This document shows positions 46,660 to 53,627 of a stretch of DNA of 64,000 nucleotides, piece by piece. How positions within the stretch are numbered: position 1 is the first letter of the stretch; the number at the start of each line of letters is the position of its first letter. The notes beneath the pieces are model-generated. The model did not search any database and was not told where the DNA came from. It worked only from the letters and a program-made list of their open reading frames with translations. This stretch comes from CAWBJO01 sp963789175 (GTDB lineage: Bacteria; Pseudomonadota; Alphaproteobacteria; Rhizobiales; Aestuariivirgaceae): assembly GCA_963789175.1 (NCBI GenBank), contig CAWBJO010000009.1:62001-126000 (forward strand). The letters run 5' to 3'. Both the position numbers and the translations under genes were made by a program.

Positions 46660-46672
46660 ATTGTCCGACAAT
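46660..46672. promoter_or_regulatory. Palindromic operator candidate upstream of uraH
   Basis: ATTGTC-C-GACAAT is a perfect 6+1+6 palindrome 27 bases upstream of the uraH start, in the 78-base gap to the LysR gene. Its regulator is not known. Confidence 0.45.
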
Positions 46673-46678
46673 TCTCTC

Positions 46679-46686
46679 GTGCGAAA
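46679..46686 (+). promoter_or_regulatory. GTGCGAAA box, copy 1 (uraH upstream)
   Basis: The octamer GTGCGAAA here recurs as an inverted pair in the LysR/ArgE divergent spacer (47694-47701 and 47734-47741). It is a candidate half-site for the LysR regulator whose gene lies between. Confidence 0.4.
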
Positions 46687-46711
46687 AAGCGTCATTATTC
46701 GAACTGTCCGT

Positions 46712-47677
46712 TCACCTGGAAGCAACAGTGCGGACCGCCCTCGCGTGGCCGGACAGCCGCGGCCGCCATGTCGCGAGCCCGCCGACGATGTGCTCGGCGA
46801 GCGCCCGCGCCGCAAGCGTTCCCCTGCGGCCGGCCTGGCGCAGAAAGGTCAACCGGTTGAGGGGCAGCGCCTCGTCGACGAGCGGGACCAGGACCAGGTT
46901 GCCGGCGGCCAGCTCCGGCTCGATGCCGATGACGGTCTGGAAGGCGATGCATCCGCCGCGCCGGGCGAGCGCCGCCATGAGGCGTAACGAATTGGCCTCG
47001 ACGGCGGGGCGGACCGGCTTGTCGCTCGACCGCAACGCTGCATCGATGAGGCTTCTGAGACTCAAGCCGCGAGCCGGCATGACGAGCGGGAAAGCGGCGC
47101 AGTCGGCGAGGGCCAGGCGACGGCGGCGCGCCAGAGGGTGATCGGGCGACATGAGCGCCCCGATCGGAAACGGTCGCTCGAACGCGACATCGAGCCCGTC
47201 GAGGCCATGGGGATTGAAGGTCAGGCCCATGTCGGCCTCGCCGGACCGCACGAGCGCGGTGACGGTCTCGGCGGCGGTGACGGTGACCCTGACCTCGATA
47301 CCGGGATAAAGCTTCATGAAGACGGCCAGGAGCTCCGGCACCATGTGCACGGAGACGCTTTCGACGGTGGCGAGGTGCACCTTGCCGCGCTTCAGGCCGC
47401 GCAGCTCGTTGATGGCCGAGAGCGCGTCCTCGTAGGTGCGCTCGGCGCCGCGGACGTGGGCGAGCAGGATGTGGCCCGCCTCGGAAAGCCGCAGGCTTCG
47501 GCCGACCCGGTCGAACAGCTCGGTGCCGAGCCCGCGCTCGACGAGCAGCACCTGGCGGTTGATGGCGGAGGGCGCGACGCTCAGCGCGGCGGCGGCACCC
47601 CGAATGGAGCCGTTCTCGGCTACGGCGGCGAAATAGCGAAAGGCAGTGGCGAGCGGGGACCGCTCCAAGCGGGTCAC
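46712..47677 (-). CDS. LysR-family transcriptional regulator (purine array/ArgE neighbour)
   Basis: The protein of about 321 residues has an N-terminal winged helix (LATAFRYFAAVAENGSIRGAAAALSVAPSAINRQV) and a LysR substrate domain (KRGKVHLATVESVS, ADMGLTFNPHG, PLARRRRLALADC). GTG 47677 is the most plausible start although its ribosome site is weak; the frame runs further up without an ATG. It is divergent from the ArgE-like gene and codirectional with uraH 78 bases downstream. It may regulate both; shared GTGCGAAA boxes support this. Confidence 0.88.
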   Translation of the reverse strand: MTRLERSPLATAFRYFAAVAENGSIRGAAAALSVAPSAINRQVLLVERGLGTELFDRVGRSLRLSEAGHILLAHVRGAERTYEDALSAINELRGLKRGKVHLATVESVSVHMVPELLAVFMKLYPGIEVRVTVTAAETVTALVRSGEADMGLTFNPHGLDGLDVAFERPFPIGALMSPDHPLARRRRLALADCAAFPLVMPARGLSLRSLIDAALRSSDKPVRPAVEANSLRLMAALARRGGCIAFQTVIGIEPELAAGNLVLVPLVDEALPLNRLTFLRQAGRRGTLAARALAEHIVGGLATWRPRLSGHARAVRTVASR

Positions 47678-47693
47678 GGGGGGCGCCCTTTGC

Positions 47694-47741
47694 GTGCGAA
47701 ATTTCGATACGCAAGAGGATAACCGTTCTTGATTTTCGCAC
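47694..47741. promoter_or_regulatory. GTGCGAAA inverted pair in LysR/ArgE spacer
   Basis: GTGCGAAA (47694-47701) and TTTCGCAC (47734-47741) face each other across 32 bases. A CGAAATTTCG palindrome lies at 47697-47706. Spacing and position fit LysR recognition and activation sites between divergent genes. Confidence 0.45.
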
Positions 47742-47790
47742 AAGCGCGTTTGGCCTTTGCGGCGCGACGGCGGACCGGCTAGCAAAGGGC

Positions 47791-48948
47791 ATGGGCCTTC
47801 CCTCCAGCATCGACTATCTGCACCGCCTCGTCGCCTTCCCGACGGTCAGCCGCGACAGCAACCTGGAGCTCATCGCCTTCGCCCGCGCCGAGCTCGAGGC
47901 CGCCGGGGCGCGATGCCGGATCGTCGAGAGCGAAGACAAGCGGAAGGCCAACCTCTTCGCGACGCTCGGGCCCGACGACCGTCCGGGAGTCGTGCTGTCG
48001 GGCCACACCGACGTCGTTCCGACGGAAGGCCAGGCATGGAGCTCGGATCCCTTCCAGCTCCGCGCGGCGGGAGGCAGGCTCTTCGGGCGCGGCAGCGCCG
48101 ACATGAAGGGATTCATCGCCTCCGCCCTCCGGCTGTTCCGCGCCGCCGACGGCGTTGCGCTCGCCGTCCCCCTCCACCTGGCGCTCAGCTACGACGAGGA
48201 GGTCGGGTGCCTCGGCGTGCGGCGGCTCATCGCGGTCATGAAGGACATGCCGGTCCGCCCGCGCTTCTGCATCGTCGGCGAGCCGACGAGCCTCACGGTG
48301 GTCACCGCCCACAAGGGCAAGGTCGGCCGGCGCGTCCATTGCAAGGGGCTCGAGGCGCATTCGAGCCTGGCGCCGCTCGCCGTCAACGCAGTCCATCTCG
48401 CCTGCGACCTCATCGGCGACATCCGCCGCATCCAGGCCGAGATCGCCGCGAGCGGACATCGGGACGGCGACTACGAGGTTCCGTACACGACGCTGCATGC
48501 CGGCAACATCGCGGGCGGCGAGGTCATCAACATCGTGCCCAATTCCTGCCGGTTCGACTACGAAATCCGCCACATCCCCGAGGACGAGCCGCAGGCCATC
48601 GTGCAGCGGATCGAGCAGGCGGCGGCGGGCATCGTCGGGCAGGCCCGCAAGGTGTTCGCCGGCGCCGACATCGTCTTCGAGCCGACGGCAGGCTATCCCG
48701 CCATGGACACACCGACCGACAGCGAGGTCGTCGCCTTCGTCGCCTCGCTCACCGGAAGCAACAGCACGGGCAAGATCAGCTTCGGCACGGAGGGCGGCCT
48801 CTTCCATGGCGAGCTCGGCATACCGACGGTGGTGTGCGGGCCGGGCAACATCGCGGTTGCCCACAAGCCCGACGAGTACATCGAGGAAAGCCAGATGGCG
48901 GCGTGCGATCGATTCCTGGACCGGCTGCTCCACCGCCTGCGCGCCTAG
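47791..48948 (+). CDS. ArgE/DapE-type M20 metallo-deacylase (acetylornithine deacetylase-like)
   Basis: The 385-residue M20 hydrolase has the zinc motifs LSGHTDVVP (HxD), FGRGSADMKGF (bridging Asp), SYDEEVGCLG (catalytic Glu pair) and IVGEPTS, plus a C-terminal His in NIAVAHKPDEY. The dimerisation domain (KGLEAHSSLAPLAVNA) matches ArgE. Biosynthetic ArgE is possible, but the divergent LysR regulator and neighbouring RidA/DUF1028/monooxygenase genes suggest a catabolic N-acyl or N-carbamoyl amide hydrolase. Its 3' end overlaps the convergent DUF1028 gene by four bases. Confidence 0.88.
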   Translation: MGLPSSIDYLHRLVAFPTVSRDSNLELIAFARAELEAAGARCRIVESEDKRKANLFATLGPDDRPGVVLSGHTDVVPTEGQAWSSDPFQLRAAGGRLFGRGSADMKGFIASALRLFRAADGVALAVPLHLALSYDEEVGCLGVRRLIAVMKDMPVRPRFCIVGEPTSLTVVTAHKGKVGRRVHCKGLEAHSSLAPLAVNAVHLACDLIGDIRRIQAEIAASGHRDGDYEVPYTTLHAGNIAGGEVINIVPNSCRFDYEIRHIPEDEPQAIVQRIEQAAAGIVGQARKVFAGADIVFEPTAGYPAMDTPTDSEVVAFVASLTGSNSTGKISFGTEGGLFHGELGIPTVVCGPGNIAVAHKPDEYIEESQMAACDRFLDRLLHRLRA

Positions 48949-49622
48949 GGGTCGCCCGACACGCCGTAGCTCGGCGCGTCGGCGGGAGCGACGGCACGCC
49001 TCACATAAGCGTCCATCTGCGGTTCATAGTCCGTCCACAGGCGCCGAACGCGGCCGACCGGATCGTCGTCGTCCCAGTCGCAGCGCAGGTCGACCAGCGG
49101 AAACGGATGCTCGTGAACGACGAGGAGCGCCGCCGAGTGGACGGTCCCCTCCTCGCCGCCGGCCGCCAAACCCGCTTCGAGGGCGGCGAGAAGCCGGTCG
49201 GCAAGGTGCGCTCCGGCATCGGCCTCGAAGCGGCTCGCCATGGCCTTGGGCACGGCTTCCGACCTCAGGAGATTGCCGGCCGCAAAGCAGTCGCGACCCG
49301 CCACTTCGGCATGCCGCCCGAGGATGCGGGCGCCCGAATGGCAGGCGGTCTCGCCGTGGCGGTCGATGACCGTGACCTGGCGATAGTCGAGGAACGGACG
49401 CTCGGCCGTGGCGAGCTTCAATGCGGCGCCCGCCGACCGGCCTTCCGCCAGGTAGCCGAGGATCAAGGGGCCGAAGACGGGATCGGTGACGTTCTGGGTG
49501 GCGACCGCGCCGGCCCCGGCGCGCGCATGCGGGCACCGCGCTCCGACGCAGATGGACGAGGTGGTGATGGCGACGCCGAACATGCCGGTGCGGGCACAGC
49601 GTCCGACCAGCGAGAACGTCAT
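48945..49622 (-). CDS. DUF1028 family protein
   Basis: The 225-residue protein begins MTFSLVGRCARTGMFGVAI and has SICVGARCPHARAGAGAVATQNVTDP and YRQVTVIDRHGETACHSG, the DUF1028 (Ntn-hydrolase-like) pattern. Function is unproven; members lie near amide-hydrolysing and RidA genes. It overlaps ridA by four bases and is the last gene of the four-gene monooxygenase operon. Confidence 0.88.
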   Translation of the reverse strand: MTFSLVGRCARTGMFGVAITTSSICVGARCPHARAGAGAVATQNVTDPVFGPLILGYLAEGRSAGAALKLATAERPFLDYRQVTVIDRHGETACHSGARILGRHAEVAGRDCFAAGNLLRSEAVPKAMASRFEADAGAHLADRLLAALEAGLAAGGEEGTVHSAALLVVHEHPFPLVDLRCDWDDDDPVGRVRRLWTDYEPQMDAYVRRAVAPADAPSYGVSGDP

Positions 49623-50047
49623 GCCTTGGCGCCTTCATCGGGAATGACGGCGGTCGCCTCGATCTCCATGACCCATTCGGGGCGCGCGAGCCCCTGGACG
49701 ATCAGTCCCGTCGACACCGGGAAGACGCCCTGAAGCCACTTGCCGATGGCCTGGTAGACCGGTTCGCGATAGGCGCGATCGGTGATGTAGACCTGGATGC
49801 GGCAGATATGCTCGAGCTTCGCGCCCGCCTCCTCGAGGAGCTGCTTGACGTTGCGCATCGCCTGATCGGCCTGGGCGCCGGGATCGCCGGTGCCGACGCT
49901 CTTCGCCGTCTCGAGGTCCTGGCCGACCTGGCCGCGCACGAAGACGAGCGTGCCCCTCGCCTTCACGACCTGGCAGAGATCGTTGCTGAGCTTCTGGTTG
50001 GGATAGGTGTCGCGGGTGTTGAACTTGCGAAATCTCTCGTGAGCCAT
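49619..50047 (-). CDS. RidA/YjgF-family enamine/imine deaminase
   Basis: The 142-residue protein has the RidA pattern: LCQVVKARGTLVFVRGQVGQD, QADQAMRNVKQLLEEAGA, ICRIQVYITDRAYREPVY and ARPEWVMEIEATAVI, with the conserved Arg near residue 107 replaced by the usual context. RidA proteins hydrolyse reactive enamines/imines; RutC does this in the Rut pathway. It lies six bases behind the monooxygenase gene. Confidence 0.9.
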   Translation of the reverse strand: MAHERFRKFNTRDTYPNQKLSNDLCQVVKARGTLVFVRGQVGQDLETAKSVGTGDPGAQADQAMRNVKQLLEEAGAKLEHICRIQVYITDRAYREPVYQAIGKWLQGVFPVSTGLIVQGLARPEWVMEIEATAVIPDEGAKA

Positions 50048-50053
50048 ACCGTC

Positions 50054-51523
50054 CTACTCCGCCGCGGCCTTGGGCGCCGCATCCCATATCGCATCGGAAA
50101 GTCCACCCGCCTTCTGGGCGAATTGCAAGGGCCCCTTCCAGTCGAACTCGCGATAGACCGCAGCGAGATGGGCGAAAGGCGGCGACTGCGCGAAGAGCTG
50201 GAAGGTCAGGCGATGGCCCGCATAGTCGGAGTTGAGAAGGTCGCGGGCGAGCGCCAGGAGCCGGCGGCGGTCGTCGGCCACCCAGTGGTCGTTGATGGAA
50301 TAGAACTTCTGCAGCCACGGGCCGGTCTCGCCGTTCTCGAAGGCGGCGGCGTCGGGCGTGACGCAGATCTGGCCGCCGCACAGCTCGCGGGCGATGTGCA
50401 TGACGCGCGGCAGGTTGGTCATGGCATGGACGCGACCGGTGAACAGCAAGGACTGGTTGGGCATGAGAAGGCCGTTCGGGCTCTTCTGGCCGGTCGCCAC
50501 GGCTGCGGTGAGATGGGCGTTGATGCCCTCGCGCCACACGGCGAGCTCGGCGAGCTTCTCCTGGACGGCCTGCTGCTTGTCGAGGCCGGTCTGCCTCACG
50601 TTCCACAGCGCCGCGCCGATCATGAGATCCGCGAAGGAGAGCGTCCGCTGCACGAAGGGGAAGGCCGAATAGCGATGCAGCGTCTGGCGGATGAAGGCGG
50701 CGGCGCGCGTGTGCTGGTAGAAGAGTATGTCTTCCCAGGGGATCAGCACGTCGTCGAGGATGACGAGCGTGTCGATCTCGTCGAAGCGGTTCGACAGGGG
50801 ATAGTCGCGTTCGGGAGCGCGGCCGGCGAACCCCGTCCGGCAGATGTGCTTCACGCCCTTGGCGTTCATCCTGACGATGCAGCCGAGCGCATATTCGGAG
50901 AGCTTCGAATCGCCCCAATTGGCGATGGTGGGCTTGAGGAAAGCCTGGTTGGCGTAGGCGGCTGCGGTCTCGTACTTGGCGCCGCGGATCACGATGCCGG
51001 CGTCGGTCTCCTTGACGACATGGACCAGCATGTCGGGGTCCTGGTCCTGGGGACGCTTCGACCGGTCGCCCTTGGGATCGGTATTGGCGGAGACGTGGAA
51101 GGGATCGAGCTTTATCGCCTCGCGGATATGGCGCTCGATATTCCGGGCGAAACGCGAATCAATCTCGTTGAGGATGTCCTTGCCGTCCCACAGGGACCAC
51201 ATCTCGCCGATGGTCTCGTCGCCGACGCGGGTGACGACGCCGCCGATGTCGTGCATGACGGCGTCGACGGCGCGGCGCTTGTCGTGCCAGTCCTGCTCGG
51301 TGAAGGGAAGCTTAAGACCGATGGCGTGGCGCTCGCCCTCCTCCTCGTAGCTCATGAGGCCCGCCGTCTTCGGCTCGTGCGCCATGTCGTAGATGCGGGC
51401 GCGGATGTCGACGAGCGGCTTGAACATCGGGTGGGTGGTCACGTCGCGCACCCGTTCGCCGTTGATCCACACGTCGCGGCCGTCGCGAAGGGAGTCGCGG
51501 TAGTCCTTGCCGGTCCTGATCAT
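50054..51523 (-). CDS. HpaB/PvcC-family flavin-dependent monooxygenase
   Basis: The 489-residue protein belongs to the 4-hydroxyphenylacetate 3-hydroxylase family: MIRTGKDYRDSLRDGRDVWI, ATHPMF-like TTHPMFKPLVDIRARIYDM, PFHVSANTDPKGDRSKRPQD, and RELCGGQICVTPD. It lacks the N-terminal cysteine ligands of the related 4-hydroxybutyryl-CoA dehydratase, so it should be a reduced-flavin monooxygenase. The partner flavin reductase is directly upstream. The substrate is unknown; no ring-cleavage genes of 4-hydroxyphenylacetate catabolism are nearby. The ORF extends 64 codons upstream into the reductase gene, which is spurious. Confidence 0.87.
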   Translation of the reverse strand: MIRTGKDYRDSLRDGRDVWINGERVRDVTTHPMFKPLVDIRARIYDMAHEPKTAGLMSYEEEGERHAIGLKLPFTEQDWHDKRRAVDAVMHDIGGVVTRVGDETIGEMWSLWDGKDILNEIDSRFARNIERHIREAIKLDPFHVSANTDPKGDRSKRPQDQDPDMLVHVVKETDAGIVIRGAKYETAAAYANQAFLKPTIANWGDSKLSEYALGCIVRMNAKGVKHICRTGFAGRAPERDYPLSNRFDEIDTLVILDDVLIPWEDILFYQHTRAAAFIRQTLHRYSAFPFVQRTLSFADLMIGAALWNVRQTGLDKQQAVQEKLAELAVWREGINAHLTAAVATGQKSPNGLLMPNQSLLFTGRVHAMTNLPRVMHIARELCGGQICVTPDAAAFENGETGPWLQKFYSINDHWVADDRRRLLALARDLLNSDYAGHRLTFQLFAQSPPFAHLAAVYREFDWKGPLQFAQKAGGLSDAIWDAAPKAAAE

Positions 51524-51539
51524 CGCTTGAGCCTTTCGG

Positions 51540-52058
51540 TCAGTGGTCGAGGGCGACGAGCCGCCCGAAGCGGCGGTCAGAATACAACAGAGGCGGAACC
51601 GCCGTGCGGCGCGCGGCGAGGACGCGGCCGATGACGATACGATGGGTCCCGGCATCGAACGCCCGCTCGACCTCGCACTCGAAGGCGGCACTCGCGTCCG
51701 AAAGGAGCGGCGCATCCGTCACCCCCGCCTGCCAGTCGGCCGCCGAGAAATCGTAGGGATCGCCGGCGGCGGGACGTCCGGCGAACGTCATGGCGAGAGT
51801 GCGCTGCTCCGCCGACAGCAGGTTGACGGCGAAGACGCCGTTCGCATCGACCGCCGCCGCGGCCGGGCTGCGCCGATTGATGCAGACGAGAACGAGCGGC
51901 GGTTCGGCCGACACGGATGCGACGGCGCTCACCGTGATGCCGAAGCGCCCGGCGAGACCATCCGTCGTCACGATCGACACGCCGCACGCGGCAGCCGCCA
52001 TGGCGGTGACGAAGTTTCCGGGGGTTTCGGTCGGTCGATGCTCGATCAGCGCTTCCAT
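51540..52058 (-). CDS. Flavin reductase (HpaC/RutF-type)
   Basis: The 172-residue protein has the flavin-reductase-like fold: FVTAMAAAACGVSIVTTDG, RFGITVSAVASVSAEPPLVLVCINRRSPAAAAV, FAVNLLSAEQRTLAMTFAG, and a C-terminal RTAVPPLLYSDRRFGRL. It supplies FADH2 or FMNH2 to the monooxygenase encoded 16 bases downstream. It is first in the operon and divergent from a LysR gene. Confidence 0.92.
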   Translation of the reverse strand: MEALIEHRPTETPGNFVTAMAAAACGVSIVTTDGLAGRFGITVSAVASVSAEPPLVLVCINRRSPAAAAVDANGVFAVNLLSAEQRTLAMTFAGRPAAGDPYDFSAADWQAGVTDAPLLSDASAAFECEVERAFDAGTHRIVIGRVLAARRTAVPPLLYSDRRFGRLVALDH

Positions 52059-52130
52059 GGCTCACCTCCTCAGGTCGTTCACGGAGGTTAACGCGCGGCG
52101 GTGCTTAGAAAAAATAAATTCTTTTTCTCT

Positions 52131-52155
52131 TTTGGATAGATTATTCCTATCCAAA
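52131..52155. promoter_or_regulatory. LysR-type operator overlapping the LysR start codon
   Basis: TTTGGATAG-N7-CTATCCAAA is a perfect 9+7+9 inverted repeat whose last base is the A of the LysR start codon. It includes a T-N11-A LysR box. It lies in an AT-rich 96-base divergent spacer, so it should control both the LysR gene and the monooxygenase operon. Confidence 0.7.
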
Positions 52156-53063
52156 TGCTGCGGTACTCCCTGCGCCAGGTCGAATACCTCCTCGCCGCCG
52201 CCGAGCACGGCTCGATCAACGATGCCGCCGGGTCGCTCGGCGTCGCGCAGCCGACAGTGTCCATGGCGATCGCCAAGCTCGAGGAGCAGCTCGGCGTCCA
52301 GCTGCTGCTGCGTCACCATGCGCACGGCGTATCGCTTACCGCGGCGGGCGAGCGCCTGCTGGCGGAGGCCCGCCAGCTGCTGCGCCAGGCGAGCGACCTG
52401 CAGAACCACGCCGCCGAGGCGGGCGAGAGAGTGGAGGGCGCGCTCGGCATCGGCGCCTATCTCACCCTCGCCCCGATGTTCATGCCGGCGCTGATTTCCG
52501 CCTTCCGCGCCGCCCATCCGCGCGTCGAGATCGTGCTTCACGAGGGGACCGAGGAGCAGCTGGTCGAGGGCCTGCGCCGGGGGCGCTTCGAGCTGGCCTT
52601 CATCTACGCCGTCGACCTGCCGGCCGACCTGAGGTTCGAGAAGCTCGCGAGCTTTCCACCCTATGTCCTCCTGCCGGAGGGGCACCGCCTGGCGCGGCAG
52701 AAGACGGTGTCGCTTGCCAGCCTCGAGGACGAACCATTCATCCTGCTCGACGTCACGCCGAGCCGGAGCTACTTCACCGGCCTCCTCAAGGACCAGGGCA
52801 TCGAGCCGAAGGTGGCGTTCAGCTCACCGTCGCTCGAGCTGGTGCGGGGGCTGGTCGGTTGCGGCGCCGGCTACTCGCTCCTCGTCACGCGCCCGCACGG
52901 CGATCACACCTATGACGGCCATGCGCTCGCCATTCGCGGCGTTCGCGAGAAATGCCGGGTGGCCGAGGCCGGCCTGGCCATGCATACCTCGGCCCGGGCG
53001 ACGCGCGTGATGACCGCGTTCTCGGATTTCGCGCGCGGCTGGTTCGCCGAACGGGAACCTTAA
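52155..53063 (+). CDS. LysR-family regulator of the monooxygenase operon
   Basis: The 302-residue protein starts MLRYSLRQVEYLLAAAEHGS with the helix-turn-helix AAGSLGVAQPTVSMAIAKLEEQLG, and a LysR effector domain (GALGIGAYLTLAPMFMPALISAF, LAFIYAVDLPADLRFEKL). No Shine-Dalgarno is visible because the operator palindrome occupies that place, so translation may be leaderless or weak. It is divergent from the flavin reductase gene and convergent with the GreA-family gene (four-base 3' overlap). Confidence 0.9.
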   Translation: MLRYSLRQVEYLLAAAEHGSINDAAGSLGVAQPTVSMAIAKLEEQLGVQLLLRHHAHGVSLTAAGERLLAEARQLLRQASDLQNHAAEAGERVEGALGIGAYLTLAPMFMPALISAFRAAHPRVEIVLHEGTEEQLVEGLRRGRFELAFIYAVDLPADLRFEKLASFPPYVLLPEGHRLARQKTVSLASLEDEPFILLDVTPSRSYFTGLLKDQGIEPKVAFSSPSLELVRGLVGCGAGYSLLVTRPHGDHTYDGHALAIRGVREKCRVAEAGLAMHTSARATRVMTAFSDFARGWFAEREP

Positions 53064-53542
53064 GCCTCGGTCACCGCCTCGATCCTCAGGATGGTCACTT
53101 CGCCGGTCGGGGTATCGGCGACATCGCCGACCACCTTGCCGAGAAGGGCGCGGGCGAGCGGCGCGGTATAGGCCATGTAGCCCAACTTCAGTTCCGCCTC
53201 ATCCTCGCCGACGATGGCATAGGTGGAGGAGCGTCCGTCCTCGCGTTCGAAGGTGACGCGCGTCGCGAAGGCCACCGGGCCCGAACCCGCCCGCGGCTCG
53301 ACGACCTGGGCGGTGGTGCGGCGCTCGACCCAGTAGCGCAGTTCGCGCGAGGCGCGCGCAATCGCCGGGCGGTCTTCGTTGCGCTGGGCTTCGGCAAGGG
53401 TGTGGCGGAGCGCGGCGATCTCGCCGTCCATGAGCCTCAGGCCCCGGTGGGTGACGTAGTTCGGATGAGGGCTGATCGGACGTTCGGCCAGGTCCGCGAT
53501 AGGGTCGGAATCTTCCTGATCCTTGACGAATGCGCGACTCAT
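53060..53542 (-). CDS. GreA/GreB-family transcript-cleavage factor homologue
   Basis: The 160-residue protein has a short N-terminal coiled coil (THRGLRLMDGEIAALRHTLAEAQ) and a C-terminal GreA_GreB FKBP-like domain (FATRVTFEREDGRSSTYAIVGEDEAELKLGYMAYTAPLARALLG). The acidic tip residues of cleavage-competent Gre factors are not clear in the shorter coil, so it may act as a Gre antagonist or elongation modulator. Start MSRAFVKDQ (53542) has AAGGAG upstream. Confidence 0.85.
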   Translation of the reverse strand: MSRAFVKDQEDSDPIADLAERPISPHPNYVTHRGLRLMDGEIAALRHTLAEAQRNEDRPAIARASRELRYWVERRTTAQVVEPRAGSGPVAFATRVTFEREDGRSSTYAIVGEDEAELKLGYMAYTAPLARALLGKVVGDVADTPTGEVTILRIEAVTEA

Positions 53543-53627
53543 GAGGCCGGTCCGCTCCTTGGAGCGCTTTGAAATTACCAACTCTAACACTAGATTGCCG
53601 GAGCATAGCATATAAAGGTGCGGAACA

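Noticed and set aside
44264..46987. Plus-strand 907-codon frame opposite xdhB, xdhA and uraH
   Set aside because: Antisense shadow of the xanthine dehydrogenase genes, Arg-rich and without domains.
50054..51523. HpaB-like protein as a 4-hydroxybutyryl-CoA dehydratase
   Set aside because: The cysteine ligands for the iron-sulphur cluster are absent from the N-terminal domain, and a flavin reductase gene is directly upstream, favouring a monooxygenase.
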